Shown: positions 46,604 through 56,601, counted from the stretch's first letter. The stretch is DNA of 64,000 nt from Kangiellaceae bacterium (GCA_026196875.1 JAPHTP010000048.1:1-64000); one strand, 5' to 3'. Notes: a model not told the origin generated them from the letters alone. A program made the numbers and translations.

Positions 46604-47627
46604 TGCCGTTCACCTCTGATGAAACTTTACGAGGCATTAGCGTCAAAGTTAATAAACAAACCATAGCGACAACAAGTAACGCTCCGACGCCATTGTGTGC
46701 AACCGCATTAGCAAGCGGCAAGTGAGAGACAATGTTGTTAACGCCAAGTAATACCTGGACAGTGAGTAAAATTGCTAATAACCATCCAAACTGATTAAGC
46801 AGCCTACTTTCTTTAACTCGTACAAGTGTGAATATCAAATAAGCCATTACTATCGTCGCAACAATTGCTCCAATTCTGTGGGTTACGTGAATAGCGACAC
46901 GCGCGTTTTGATCATGAATACCAAATTCATAATCTTCGGCACCAAACCCCCACATTTGGAATCCTTTAATAAATTCCCCTTCGCTCAGCCAATTCCCCTG
47001 GCATATCGGTAGCTCAATGCATGCCATCGCGGCATAATTGGCAGAAGTCCATCCGCCCAAAGCGACTTGCAAAACGATAACCGCAAGGGCGAACCAAGCT
47101 AGTTTTTTTATTTTGAATATAGTTGCCGCAGCAACCGGGTTTGAAAACTGAAAGTGATAACGTATTGCCAAGGAAGCTAATAACGAAAATGTGGTAATGC
47201 CCCCCATTAAATGCAACATAACTATGGAAGGATGTAGTTTCATGGTGACAGTCCACATACCTAAAGCCGCTTGAAAAATAATAAGAATCAACAAAAAGGT
47301 CGAATGTTTAATCGCTAATTTTTCCTTATTACGCCAAGCAATAATTGCTAGTCCAAGCACTAACAACCCCAAAACACCGGCAAAATAGCGGTGTACCATT
47401 TCTGGCCAGGCTTTTTCAAATTCATAAGGTCTTTCTGGAAACGCTTGGTTAGCAATAGCAATATGTTCTTCAGTTTTTGGAATGTGCATAAAGCCATAAC
47501 AACCGGGCCAATCCGGGCAACCAAGTCCAGCATCCGAGAGACGGGTAAATGCACCAAGTACCACTACAACCATGGCGAAAGCTGTGGCAAAAATTGCGAT
47601 ATTTCTTACTACTTTATTATTCATCAC
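46596..47627 (-). CDS. ctaA: Heme A synthase
   Basis: The 343-residue membrane protein with about eight helices oxidises the C8 methyl of heme O to the formyl group of heme A. Its start has GAFTRLSDAGLGCPDWPGCYG, the signature of CtaA/COX15, and heme-ligand histidines lie in EMVHRYFAG, LHPSIVMLHLMGG, HVTHRIGA and VAHNGVGA. The long periplasmic loop with the cysteine pair CIELPICQG is kept. It overlaps ctaB by eight bases. Confidence 0.96.
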   Translation of the reverse strand: MMNNKVVRNIAIFATAFAMVVVVLGAFTRLSDAGLGCPDWPGCYGFMHIPKTEEHIAIANQAFPERPYEFEKAWPEMVHRYFAGVLGLLVLGLAIIAWRNKEKLAIKHSTFLLILIIFQAALGMWTVTMKLHPSIVMLHLMGGITTFSLLASLAIRYHFQFSNPVAAATIFKIKKLAWFALAVIVLQVALGGWTSANYAAMACIELPICQGNWLSEGEFIKGFQMWGFGAEDYEFGIHDQNARVAIHVTHRIGAIVATIVMAYLIFTLVRVKESRLLNQFGWLLAILLTVQVLLGVNNIVSHLPLANAVAHNGVGALLVVAMVCLLTLTLMPRKVSSEVNGNG

Positions 47628-47679
47628 TTACTCTTAAATTCTTTTTCTAATTCTGTTGCTATTTGTTTGTTAATTTCTG

Positions 47680-48321
47680 CTAGCCTAGTCTGGAAAACTT
47701 AAATAACCGTCTAACATCGGTGCGCATATCTTTACTAATTTCCGGTGCCTGCCCCTTATCTCTAGCAAGTTCATACCGCATAAAAATATTGCCTAAAGGA
47801 TCAACCAAGTAAATATAATTCGAAGGTAAATCCTTGTTGAAACCACTCCTCGTATTCTCAAGAGCCTTGACGCCAACACTTGAGAACTCACTATGGGCAG
47901 TAGGAAATTTATCGTCGATAGGGCTTTCGCCATTTGCTAAAATAACCAAAGGATTGATACGGTTAGCTTCCTTACCTAAACCCTGATAAGTTTGATTTAA
48001 CATATAAACATTAAGCTCTAAACAGTCTCGATTGCAGCCATTGTTATCAATCGGCATAATCCACCAGTAGAGCGTTTCGAATTCCTCACCACTAATTGGC
48101 TTTCCATTTTTAACGAGTTTAAAATCTTCAATATCAAGAATATCGCCATCGACAAGAAGCTCGCCTTTGTTTTGAGTCCCCTTGTTAAACCACCCAGTGA
48201 AATACGCTGAATAGGCGATTAGTACTGGCGTAAAAAAAATAACGAATAGGGCAACCAATGTCGCTCTATTTTTCTTTACGTTTTTATTATGTGATTCGTT
48301 TTCTAATTCTTTAAAATCCAC
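47680..48321 (-). CDS. Cytochrome-oxidase-associated membrane protein of unknown function
   Basis: The 213-residue protein has one N-terminal membrane helix (about residues 20-45; ALFVIFFTPVLIAYSAYF) and a periplasmic domain that may be thioredoxin-like (WWIMPIDNNGCNRDCLELN, then IYLVDPLGNIFMRYE). The CNRDC pair at the usual active-site place hints at a SCO-like role. It sits between SURF1 and ctaA, as such proteins do in many gammaproteobacterial oxidase loci. Its exact job is unknown. Confidence 0.85.
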   Translation of the reverse strand: MDFKELENESHNKNVKKNRATLVALFVIFFTPVLIAYSAYFTGWFNKGTQNKGELLVDGDILDIEDFKLVKNGKPISGEEFETLYWWIMPIDNNGCNRDCLELNVYMLNQTYQGLGKEANRINPLVILANGESPIDDKFPTAHSEFSSVGVKALENTRSGFNKDLPSNYIYLVDPLGNIFMRYELARDKGQAPEISKDMRTDVRRLFKFSRLG

Positions 48322-48334
48322 GATTTTACCTTTG

Positions 48335-49087
48335 TTACTTCTCTGTTTTCTTTTTTACAGCGACAATAATACAAATAATTAGAAGCGCTAGAGCTAAACC
48401 AAACCACTGAACTGCGTAGGCTAAATGCTTTTCCACCGGCATATTAGTCCACATCCAGTTAACTTCCAATGCATGTTGCTCGTTTTTATCAATCCTTACA
48501 ATGAAATCCTCTAGGGGGAGTCGAAAGTTATCTTTAAGTTGGCCTAACACTCGCTTATCAAGTACTGGCAATCGAATTCCATCTGATAGGTATTCAATTT
48601 CTCCTTGAGCTGTTGCCGCTACCCCCTCTCCGATGGAATAGAGCCTTCCTTTAATGTCCCAAGTAGAAAGAGGTTTTTCGACTTCTGGCAGATAATTTCG
48701 ATCTTTGCCAGCAAAGATCCAACCCCGATTAATCAGTAAGAATTTACCCGTTTTGACATCTTTAACCAGATTCAATACATGGTAACCCGGCGCCTTGTTA
48801 TTGGTTTGATTGTCTAAGTAGATAGTTTTTTCATGCTCTACTTCTAACTCAAGCTCAACATGCTGAAATTGTGCTAAATGCTGCTGCGTAAGAAGTGTAA
48901 GATCGTCTATCGAGCTGATACTCCCTTGCTCCAGCTGATATAGCGTAACTTGCTTTTCCTTGGCTCTATTTAATTGCCAAAAACCTAATTCATTTAATAA
49001 GGTTTGCATGATCAAAAATAAAATTAGCAGCCAAATATTTAAACGGATCTGATATTTACCGATTGAATATTCGATTGTATGTTTCAA
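48335..49087 (-). CDS. SURF1-family oxidase assembly factor
   Basis: The 250-residue protein has a membrane helix at each end (about residues 15-33 and 222-243), as SURF1 does. Family motifs are GFWQLNRAKEKQ near the start, PGYHVLNLVKD, INRGWIF and HLAYAVQWFGLA. It helps place heme A in subunit I. It starts the operon SURF1-accessory-ctaA-ctaB-sco and is divergent from the DUF2909 gene across 114 bases. Confidence 0.94.
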   Translation of the reverse strand: MKHTIEYSIGKYQIRLNIWLLILFLIMQTLLNELGFWQLNRAKEKQVTLYQLEQGSISSIDDLTLLTQQHLAQFQHVELELEVEHEKTIYLDNQTNNKAPGYHVLNLVKDVKTGKFLLINRGWIFAGKDRNYLPEVEKPLSTWDIKGRLYSIGEGVAATAQGEIEYLSDGIRLPVLDKRVLGQLKDNFRLPLEDFIVRIDKNEQHALEVNWMWTNMPVEKHLAYAVQWFGLALALLIICIIVAVKKKTEK

Positions 49088-49201
49088 TTCAGCTCCGCTC
49101 CACTGTAAAATAGGCGATTTACCGTTCTACGCGTTTAAGCCGCGTATTCTATCATTAATTGACAATAATCCAGAGTAATTCTGGATAGGAATGAATAAAA
49201 A

Positions 49202-49453
49202 ATGTTCATAAAAATATTAATCGTTATCGCAATGTTGGCAATCCTTTTCAGTTTATTTAGAGCTTTGTTTTTTTTGACAACTGAAAAGCAGTCGAGTAAG
49301 ACGGTAAAGAATCTAACCTGGCGTATCGGCATGTCGATTGTGCTGTTCGTTTTACTAATTACCGGCGCTTATTTTGGCGTTATTGAGCCCCATGGGCTGC
49401 CGGCTGTTGATGAAGAAGCGATGCAAAACCAGTCCAAGCCGAAGCCAATGTAG
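49202..49453 (+). CDS. DUF2909 twin-transmembrane protein
   Basis: The 83-residue protein has two membrane helices (about 3-27 and 42-63) joined by a basic loop (TEKQSSKTVKNLTWRIG). Small proteins of this family lie in cytochrome oxidase loci of gammaproteobacteria, and their function is not known. It is the only plus-strand gene in the oxidase cluster, between SURF1 and ctaE. Confidence 0.88.
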   Translation: MFIKILIVIAMLAILFSLFRALFFLTTEKQSSKTVKNLTWRIGMSIVLFVLLITGAYFGVIEPHGLPAVDEEAMQNQSKPKPM

Positions 49454-49638
49454 CTCCCAATCTATTGAACTCTGCTGATGAACTCTGCTGAACAAGCTGA
49501 ATCAGAGTAATTTTCCTGGTCAATTAAACAGAACTTAATTTCTGCCTCTTTTTTTGCGAATAAATTCGTACCTAAAGACTTCTCTAATTCTAAGCTCTAA
49601 ACCGACTTTCATATCATAAGCAACGAAAAAAGAGCATA

Positions 49639-49670
49639 AAAAAAGCCGAAGTAAAAACTTCGGCTTTTTT
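49639..49670 (-). terminator. Terminator of the ctaCDGE operon
   Basis: AGCCGAAGT and ACTTCGGCT pair perfectly around AAAA, with A-rich and T-rich flanks on both sides. It lies 16 bases past the ctaE stop on the minus strand and can also end DUF2909 transcription. Confidence 0.92.
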
Positions 49671-49685
49671 GGATTTCTATTTTGC

Positions 49686-50585
49686 TTATAAAATATAAAC
49701 GAAAATAAATAAGAACAACCAAACCACATCAACAAAGTGCCAATACCAAGCACCAGCTTCATAAGCAAAGTGATTTTCCGGTTTGAAATGACCTTTAGCA
49801 ACACGAATTGACATCACTATCAAGAAAATCGTGCCGACTGTCACGTGGAGGCCATGGAATCCAGTCAACATAAAGAAAGTTGATCCATAAATACCACTGC
49901 CAAGGGTCAATCCCATATGCTCATAAGCTTCGTAATATTCGTAGACCTGCAAGCAAAGGAAAATAACACCTAATAACGCCGTAATAACCGTGTAATTAAG
50001 AAGTGTATTTCGATTACCTTGAATTAATGCATGGTGAGCAATTGTTAAAGTCCAAGAGCTCGTGAGGAGGATTGCCGTATTAATCGCAGGTAATCCAAAT
50101 GCTCCCATTGCGGTCGTTGTTGTACCGCCCGGCGTTTCGGTCATCGGCCAAGCAGGAATAAACTCAGGCCATAATAATGCATGAGTCATTGCATTATTCC
50201 CTTCGCCGCCTAACCAAGGCATGACTAAAACTCGAGCGTAAAATAATCCACCAAAGAATGCTGCAAAAAACATCACTTCTGAACTGATAAACCACATCAT
50301 ACCTTGACGGAATGAACGATCCATTTGTGAGCTGTATAATCCGCTCATTGATTCTCGAACAGTGTCTTTCCACCACCCGAACATCATATAAACCATAATG
50401 GCAAAACCAATAGCAAAAATAATCCAGCCCATGCTACCTTCATTACCGTATTTCCCAGTCGTTTGCTGGATGAAGTTGCCGCCACCAAACGCGAGCAAGA
50501 AAAGTCCAATTGCACCAACAATTGGCCAATGACTTTGCTCCGGTACATAATACCTTTCGTACTTTTCTTCTGTTTCAGTACTCAT
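49686..50585 (-). CDS. ctaE: Cytochrome c oxidase subunit 3
   Basis: The 299-residue membrane protein has seven helices. Its subunit III signatures are SSEVMFFAAFFGG, TSSWTLTIAHHA, MLTGFHGLHVTVG and EAGAWYWHFVDVVWLFLFI. It stabilises the oxidase and supports proton uptake. It is the last gene of the ctaC-ctaD-ctaG-ctaE operon, 34 bases after ctaG. Confidence 0.97.
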   Translation of the reverse strand: MSTETEEKYERYYVPEQSHWPIVGAIGLFLLAFGGGNFIQQTTGKYGNEGSMGWIIFAIGFAIMVYMMFGWWKDTVRESMSGLYSSQMDRSFRQGMMWFISSEVMFFAAFFGGLFYARVLVMPWLGGEGNNAMTHALLWPEFIPAWPMTETPGGTTTTAMGAFGLPAINTAILLTSSWTLTIAHHALIQGNRNTLLNYTVITALLGVIFLCLQVYEYYEAYEHMGLTLGSGIYGSTFFMLTGFHGLHVTVGTIFLIVMSIRVAKGHFKPENHFAYEAGAWYWHFVDVVWLFLFIFVYIL

Positions 50586-50619
50586 TCTATTTTCTCCATT
50601 TAAAAGTGACTAAATCACT

Positions 50620-51180
50620 TTACTTGGCCGCGCCCGTCGCAGATTGTACTGCTTCGGTCACGTTAAATAACTGATAGGATAATGTTAAATGACTAATGTC
50701 TTCAGGTAGATCTGCATCGATATAAAACTTCATTGGCATTTCGACTTCTTCTCCGGCCAGCAGAGTTTGTTGATCAAAACAAAAACATTCAGTTTTGTTT
50801 AAATATAATGCACCTTCTCCTGGAGACACACTCGGCACAGACTGCCCGATAATGTTTTGGCTAGATCGGTTTTTAGCGTAGAACCTAATTTCACTTAATT
50901 CACCTGGATGCACCTTCATAGAGGTTTTCATGGGTTTAAACTCCCATGGCATTCCGCGGTTAACATTAGTAATAAATGAAATAGTCACTAACCTATCTTT
51001 ATTCACTGTTTCTTTCTGGTAAATCGCCTGGCCGCGAGTCTTACCATTGATTCCAGTAATTTCACAAAACACATCGTATAAAGGAACAAGCGCAAATCCG
51101 AAAATAAACATACCACCGACTATTCCTAGCAGGCGTAGTACCAGTTGCTTATTTTTGTCTTGTGGCGCTCGTTCAGTCAT
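50620..51180 (-). CDS. ctaG: Cytochrome c oxidase assembly protein (CuB insertion)
   Basis: The 186-residue protein is of the CtaG/COX11 type, with one N-terminal membrane helix (about 17-37) followed by a periplasmic Ig-like domain. The copper-binding pair is in NKTECFCFDQQTL, and YDVFCEITGINGKT after the helix is conserved. It puts copper B into subunit I. It lies between ctaD and ctaE, as in most Proteobacteria. Confidence 0.96.
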   Translation of the reverse strand: MTERAPQDKNKQLVLRLLGIVGGMFIFGFALVPLYDVFCEITGINGKTRGQAIYQKETVNKDRLVTISFITNVNRGMPWEFKPMKTSMKVHPGELSEIRFYAKNRSSQNIIGQSVPSVSPGEGALYLNKTECFCFDQQTLLAGEEVEMPMKFYIDADLPEDISHLTLSYQLFNVTEAVQSATGAAK

Positions 51181-51216
51181 TTAACAAATGCTCCTATAAC
51201 TTAATCTTAGCCGACC

Positions 51217-52770
51217 TTACTTAACCTTTGGTGGCGTATCAAATGTGTGATACGGCGCAGGGCATGGAAGTTGTTCCCACTCAAGTCCTGTCGCACCATC
51301 CCAAGGCTTGTCTTCTGACTTCTTACCACTTCGAATTGTTTGGATAACAATGTACAAGAAGAACAATTGACTTAAGCCTAGTGCAAATGCACCAATCGAC
51401 GCAAGCTGGTTAAACTCAGCAAACATCATGTTGTAATCAGGAATACGACGCGGCATACCTGCAAGACCACTAAAGTGCATTGGGAAGAAAGTTAAGTTAA
51501 CTGCGATCATCGACCACCAGAAATGGATCTTACCCATTTTCTCGTTGTACATTTTTCCAGTCCACTTAGGCAGCCAGTAATAAACCGCCGCTGTAGTTCC
51601 AAAAATAGCGCCAGGGAAAAGTACATAGTGGAAGTGAGCCACAACAAAATAGGTATCATGGTATTGAAAGTCTACCGGAGCCATCGCCAACATAACGCCT
51701 GAGAAACCGCCGATAGTGAACAGAATTACGAAAGCAATCGCGAACAACATTGGTGTTTCGAAAGTCATTGAGCCTTTCCACATGGTGGCAACCCAGTTGA
51801 AGACTTTAACGCCTGTTGGAACTGCAATCAGCATAGTTGCGATCATAAAGAACAGCTCTCCCGCTACCGGCATACCTACGGTAAACATATGGTGAGCCCA
51901 AACGATGAATGACAACAAGGCGATAGACGCAGTCGCGTAAACCATCGACGCATAACCAAATAGCTTCTTACGTGCAAATGCTGGAATGATTTCAGACGCT
52001 ACACCGAATGCTGGCAGGATCATGATGTAAACCTCTGGATGACCAAAGAACCAGAAAATATGTTGGAACAGGACAGGGTCCCCTCCTCCCGCAGCATCAA
52101 AGAATGACGTACCGAAGTGGCGGTCTGTTAACATCATAGTTACCACACCTGCAAGAACCGGCATTACCATAATCAATAAAAATGCGGTAATTACCCAAGT
52201 CCAAACAAATAGCGGCATTTTCATTAATGTCATGCCAGGAGCGCGCATGTTGAAAACTGTAACGATTACATTAATTGCACCCATGATAGAAGAAATCCCC
52301 ATCATATGAACGCCAAGAATAAAAAAGTCAGTGCTTGGAGGTCCGTATGTAGTCGAAAGAGGTGCGTAGAAAGTCCAACCGAAGTTTGGCGCTCCACCTT
52401 CCATAAAGAGTGACAATAATAACAATGTGAATGCAAACGGTAGGATCCAGAAGCTCCAGTTGTTCATACGTGGGAGCGCCATATCTGGCGCACCAATTTG
52501 CATTGGAATTAACCAGTTAGCCAATCCAACCATACTCGGCATAACTGCGCCAAATACCATGATCAAACCGTGCATGGTTGTCATTTGGTTGAAGAAGTTT
52601 GGATCAACAAATTGTAGTCCTGGCTGGTAAAGCTCGGCACGGATAACCATTGCCATTGCGCCACCAATCAAGAACATGATGAATGAGAACCAAAGATACA
52701 TCGAGCCGATGTCCTTATGGTTTGTCGTAAATAACCAGCGTTTAATGCCGGTTGGATGATGATCTGCCAT
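51217..52770 (-). CDS. ctaD: Cytochrome c oxidase subunit 1
   Basis: The 517-residue membrane protein with about twelve helices holds heme a and the a3-CuB centre. It has the heme a ligand region [15 protein letters not shown], the CuB and cross-linked Tyr region [27 protein letters not shown], and the ligand pair in [15 protein letters not shown]. The HPEVY motif with YIMILP indicates the A-type (aa3) family. It is 15 bases downstream of ctaC. Confidence 0.98.
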   Translation of the reverse strand: MADHHPTGIKRWLFTTNHKDIGSMYLWFSFIMFLIGGAMAMVIRAELYQPGLQFVDPNFFNQMTTMHGLIMVFGAVMPSMVGLANWLIPMQIGAPDMALPRMNNWSFWILPFAFTLLLLSLFMEGGAPNFGWTFYAPLSTTYGPPSTDFFILGVHMMGISSIMGAINVIVTVFNMRAPGMTLMKMPLFVWTWVITAFLLIMVMPVLAGVVTMMLTDRHFGTSFFDAAGGGDPVLFQHIFWFFGHPEVYIMILPAFGVASEIIPAFARKKLFGYASMVYATASIALLSFIVWAHHMFTVGMPVAGELFFMIATMLIAVPTGVKVFNWVATMWKGSMTFETPMLFAIAFVILFTIGGFSGVMLAMAPVDFQYHDTYFVVAHFHYVLFPGAIFGTTAAVYYWLPKWTGKMYNEKMGKIHFWWSMIAVNLTFFPMHFSGLAGMPRRIPDYNMMFAEFNQLASIGAFALGLSQLFFLYIVIQTIRSGKKSEDKPWDGATGLEWEQLPCPAPYHTFDTPPKVK

Positions 52771-52785
52771 TGTGATCGTCTCCTA

Positions 52786-53940
52786 TTAGTTACCGGCTTT
52801 AAAAGCCTGAATTTCAGCGGGTTGAACTATTTCGCCAGTATTATTACCCCAAGCATTTCGCTCATAAGTAATTACTGCAGCAAGTTCAGCGTCAGTAAGC
52901 TGACCACTAAATGCTTGCATCGCAGTTCCAGCTTTACCATGGACAACAATTTCAATGTGATCTTTCATTCGATCAGCCTTAATCGCCATTTCGCTACCTT
53001 TAAGCGCAGGGAATGTACCAGCACCTTCACCATTAACCTGGTGACATAATGCACATTTGGCATCATAAACTTCTTTACCTAGTGCCATTAATTTGTCCAT
53101 ATCCCAAGATCGTGCGGCGGCTTCTGCAGCAGCTTTCTCTGCAGCAACTTTTTCTTCTTGTTTCTTGACAACCCATTGATCAAATTCAGCTTGAGGTAGT
53201 ACTCGAACAACCACAGGCATAAATCCGTGCCACTCACCACAAAGTTCAGTACATTGGCCACGATAAATACCCGGTGTAGGCACACTAGTCCAAGTTTCAT
53301 TGATAAATCCTGGAATGGCGTCTTTTTTAACTGCTAACTCTGGAACCCACCAAGAGTGAATAACGTCGTCTGCAGTTAAAAGGAAGCGAACTTTAGTATT
53401 GGCGGGAAGGACAAGCTCATTATCAACTTCCAATAAATAGTTCTCGTTGTTTTGAGCATCTTCCAGCTTAAAGTTTTCTCTAACTTGAGGAGTTTTTAAG
53501 TTACTGAAGAACTCAATATCTTGTTCCATATATTTGTAGTGCCATTTCCACTGAGAACCGGTTACTACAACCGACATATCAGGATTTGAAGCATCTTCCA
53601 TTTTAATTAATAACTTTACTGCAGGAACAGTTAGTGCAATTAATATTAATACTGGAATCGCCGTCCAGATAACTTCAACGGTGGTACTGTGAGAAAAGGT
53701 CGCAGGAGTAGGGTTTTTCGATTTTCTATGAGCAAAAATCGAGTAGAACATTACGCCGAACACAACAGCAGCAATACCAGTCATAACCCAAACTACAATC
53801 ATATGTAGTTCAAAAGCTTCTACACTGGTCTCTGTTACACCCGGACGCATATTCAAATCAGCGGCAGCATAGACAGCAGAACTAAGTAGGCCACTTAGAA
53901 ACACTGCCAATCCCGCAAACAACTTGCGTCGAATGGCCAT
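52786..53940 (-). CDS. ctaC: Cytochrome c oxidase subunit 2 fused to a cytochrome c domain
   Basis: The 384-residue protein starts with a signal peptide (cleavage near VYA-A), then two membrane helices (about 45-67 and 85-110), the CuA domain with HSWWVPEL and CTELCGEWHGFMPVVV (copper ligands), and a C-terminal cytochrome c domain with heme motif CALCH and a methionine ligand in AMQAFSG. The added cytochrome c passes electrons to CuA directly. It is the first gene of the operon, and the promoter is likely in 53941-54276. Confidence 0.97.
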   Translation of the reverse strand: MAIRRKLFAGLAVFLSGLLSSAVYAAADLNMRPGVTETSVEAFELHMIVVWVMTGIAAVVFGVMFYSIFAHRKSKNPTPATFSHSTTVEVIWTAIPVLILIALTVPAVKLLIKMEDASNPDMSVVVTGSQWKWHYKYMEQDIEFFSNLKTPQVRENFKLEDAQNNENYLLEVDNELVLPANTKVRFLLTADDVIHSWWVPELAVKKDAIPGFINETWTSVPTPGIYRGQCTELCGEWHGFMPVVVRVLPQAEFDQWVVKKQEEKVAAEKAAAEAAARSWDMDKLMALGKEVYDAKCALCHQVNGEGAGTFPALKGSEMAIKADRMKDHIEIVVHGKAGTAMQAFSGQLTDAELAAVITYERNAWGNNTGEIVQPAEIQAFKAGN

Positions 53941-54276
53941 TTAGAATCTCCATTTTATTATAAAACGTATCTACGTTTATTCTTGGATTTAAGGTTAATA
54001 GAATAAGGAAATGACGTTAATCTTATTGATAATTATTACGATTAATAAACCCCTAAACAAAAGGCGCTCCCCTCCTTACTGGGGCAAATTATAAGGGGTC
54101 CAGCGTGAGAAGCAAGCAAAAATCTGATCCGCTGTAAAGCGGCAAATCGCCGCACATTTGATCTCACTCAAGTTTTCGTAATTTTGAGATATTTAAAACT
54201 GGTTAATTGACTAATAAACAACCAGAAGAGACAAGAGCAATCTCCCTATTTTTAATAGGGAAATTGCCTAGCTAAC
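53941..54276. other. Intergenic upstream of ctaC
   Basis: This 336-base stretch has no ORF. It is AT-rich next to ctaC, where the operon promoter must lie. It also holds a large hairpin, listed at 54237-54267. Confidence 0.6.
54237..54267 (-). terminator. Large hairpin after the anti-sigma-like gene
   Basis: GCAATCTCCCTATT pairs with AATAGGGAAATTGC (14 positions, one mismatch) around TTT, ten bases past the stop codon at 54277. No clear T-run follows on the minus strand, so it is a terminator or RNA-stabilising 3' end. Confidence 0.6.
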
Positions 54277-54984
54277 TTAGTGTCTTAACGCTTCGACCTG
54301 TTCGTCAATGGGGTAATTGGGGTAGACTTGCTTGAATTTCACCATCTCTTCTCTCGCAGCTTCTGCTTGTCCTTCCCTTAACAAATTGACTATTTTTTTA
54401 GCCCAAATATTGGCAGCGGGAAAATGCAATTTACCGTCTCTCTGCTCGGCAGCTTGCTCTTTTTGAGTAAATTCATTTGGATTATCTGAACTACTAGTCC
54501 CGCCACTTCCAGTTGAATCTACCTCTTTATAAGCCTGGTTACTTTTAACGATGGGAGTACCGTCAGCTTTTTGAGTTTCAACAACTGGCTCTAATTCTGG
54601 AGGTCGGTATTTGGGTAGTTCCCGAGGTTCTCTTGATTCTCGCTGCTGAATTTGTGGTTCAGAAGGCAACAGGTCTATTTTAACGGGTCCGGGGGTTGTA
54701 CCAGGAGGAACTCGAGCAGGCTCTTCCGGCCATAGCCAATGGGTAGCTACTGCAGTAAATGCAAAGGTAGCAGCGGCATATATCGGTAGTGATACACGGC
54801 GCCACCAGCTATCTTTTGGCAATTTTCTCGGTGTCGGATTTGCTAACTCTCGATGAGCAGCTGCAATAATTTGCCTATCAATATCCGACGAAGGTAATTC
54901 AGTGGAAACACTGGCATAAGATCGCGCAATTTTATTGAGAGTCTCTTCATCGAGCTCTTCTGGCTTGTTTGAACCAATACTCAT
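54277..54984 (-). CDS. Putative membrane anti-sigma factor
   Basis: The 235-residue protein has an N-terminal cytoplasmic part (residues 1-68), one membrane helix (about 69-87; VSLPIYAAATFAFTAVATHW), a Pro/Glu-rich periplasmic linker and a short helical end (AREEMVKFKQVYP). The gene overlaps the ECF sigma factor gene by four bases, as anti-sigma genes do. No zinc-binding HxxxCxxC motif of the ZAS type is present, so the anti-sigma role rests on position and topology. Confidence 0.7.
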   Translation of the reverse strand: MSIGSNKPEELDEETLNKIARSYASVSTELPSSDIDRQIIAAAHRELANPTPRKLPKDSWWRRVSLPIYAAATFAFTAVATHWLWPEEPARVPPGTTPGPVKIDLLPSEPQIQQRESREPRELPKYRPPELEPVVETQKADGTPIVKSNQAYKEVDSTGSGGTSSSDNPNEFTQKEQAAEQRDGKLHFPAANIWAKKIVNLLREGQAEAAREEMVKFKQVYPNYPIDEQVEALRH

Positions 54985-55622
54985 TTTTCTTCTCCAAGCA
55001 GACTTTTTAGTTTTGCAGTTGCATATCTAAGCCTGCTCTTTACGGTCTCCCGACCGCAATTTAAAACGTTGGCTATCTCTTCTAGAGAAAGCCCAGCATC
55101 CATTTTTAGTAGCAATGCTGTTTTTTGGTCAATTGGTAAACTTTCGATCTTGTTACGTAGTTTAACCAACTTATCTTCTTCAACCAAAGCTGCTCCAATA
55201 TCTTGGTGCGTGCGATTAACTTCGGCAGAGTGAAACTCCTCTTCTAGCTCAGTTTCATTGGTTAGCTTTTTATCTTTTCTGATAATGTCAATGACATGGT
55301 TTTGTGCAATGCGATACAAAAAAGTAGTGAATAACGCTTTGGGTTGATAATTGACCCGACTATTAATCAATTTCATCCACACTTCTTGAAAGCACTCCTC
55401 TGCTCTGGCGTGATTTTTGAGCTGACGTAAACAAAAACGAAAAAGACCACCTTTGTGACGGGAATAGAGTTGCTCAAACGCCCAGGCCTCGCCTTTCGCA
55501 TATTTGAGCATTAATTGTTCATCTGATAATTTTTCTTGCATTGCGCTAGTGAACTTCAATTCGTTCTCATTTGCAACACAGGAATTCATTTCTATTGCAT
55601 TAACTGCTAATGACAAACTCAT
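54981..55622 (-). CDS. ECF-type RNA polymerase sigma factor
   Basis: The 213-residue sigma factor has region 2 (AFEQLYSRHKGGLFRFCLRQ; ECFQEVWMKLINSR; FTTFLYRIAQNHVIDIIRK) and region 4 (LPIDQKTALLLKMDAGLSLEEIANVLN, here in two parts; then GRETVKSRLRYATAKLKSLL). It directs RNA polymerase to a set of stress or envelope promoters. The start is uncertain: ATG 55622 adds about 27 residues before the conserved part, and M12 or M28 (MQEKLSDEQL) are possible. The stop overlaps the next start by four bases. Confidence 0.93.
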   Translation of the reverse strand: MSLSLAVNAIEMNSCVANENELKFTSAMQEKLSDEQLMLKYAKGEAWAFEQLYSRHKGGLFRFCLRQLKNHARAEECFQEVWMKLINSRVNYQPKALFTTFLYRIAQNHVIDIIRKDKKLTNETELEEEFHSAEVNRTHQDIGAALVEEDKLVKLRNKIESLPIDQKTALLLKMDAGLSLEEIANVLNCGRETVKSRLRYATAKLKSLLGEEK

Positions 55623-56156
55623 TCATCCATTACCTAACTGCTTGCTCTGAATAACACTAACTTAAAAAAGAAGCCAAATTCGGAGATATCGATATACTTT
55701 ATTATAAGTGTCGAACATCTGGCGCTGGACATATTTCATACAAATAAGCCGATAAAGCCAGTACAACTTAACTCTATTAACTCATTTAAGGGTCTAAAAG
55801 GGTTAAATCACCACAAAAATAAGCTTAAAAAATTTGGGCGTAAGAATAGAATTAAAAGGTTGCAAGTAATTGTAGAAACTTGTCTGTTGACAACAATTCT
55901 GTTTGCCCTAGGTTTTGCCCCAAGCCCAAGTCTGAAATTTATTACAATGGCATAAATTTCTCTTTTTCTACGCATAAATATCTGTAAAAAGATAAGCTAA
56001 GAAATATGACGGAGCTTCTCTAGCTCATAAGTTTGCCCGGAAAGCCATATTCAAATAATAATTCTCCCAATTCTGATATGATAGCAGTAGTTAGTTTTCC
56101 ATAAGTTGTGACATTTACCTTCGTTTTTACTCCAAAGTTATAGCAGGTAACATTCA
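55623..56156. other. Intergenic between divergent sigma-factor and thioesterase genes
   Basis: This 534-base stretch has no convincing ORF. It is AT-rich with promoters expected at each end. No autoregulatory ECF promoter could be read with confidence. Confidence 0.5.
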
Positions 56157-56597
56157 GTGATTAATCAGTATCAATCTTTAGTTCACCAAAACATTCCTTT
56201 AACTGAATATATGGAATGGTCAATTCAAAAACTCGCTCCCTCAGATATTTCTACCCTCACTCAGTTAACCCCAAATATTAACGTTCATGGAACAGCGTTT
56301 GCGGGGAGCATTTATGCCGCAGCGATGGCAACCGGGTGGACTTTATTAAAATGTTGGAATGATCATGCTAACTATGAAACTGAACTGGTCGCAGCAGAAG
56401 CAGATATTAAGTACTTTCGTCCAGTTATTTCCGACTTTGAATGCTCAGCTCAATTAAACAAGACTCATGAAAGTTATTCTAAGCTGATAAATCGTCTAAA
56501 CGAGAATAGGTCATGTGCAATAAAGCTTCCGGTGGAAGTTACATGCAATTCTGAACTCTGTGCCATACTAAAGATTACCTTTGTCTTTAAATGTTAG
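56157..56597 (+). CDS. YiiD C-terminal-type thioesterase-like protein
   Basis: The 146-residue protein has the hot-dog fold pattern of the YiiD_C family: LTEYMEWSIQKLAPSDI, TPNINVHGTAFAGSIYAAAM and ADIKYFRPV. Such proteins are thought to cleave acyl-CoA thioesters, without a known substrate. The start is GTG 56157. It is four bases in front of the DUF3530 gene, so both are probably transcribed together. Confidence 0.85.
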   Translation: MINQYQSLVHQNIPLTEYMEWSIQKLAPSDISTLTQLTPNINVHGTAFAGSIYAAAMATGWTLLKCWNDHANYETELVAAEADIKYFRPVISDFECSAQLNKTHESYSKLINRLNENRSCAIKLPVEVTCNSELCAILKITFVFKC

Positions 56598-56601
56598 CCA
56601 G

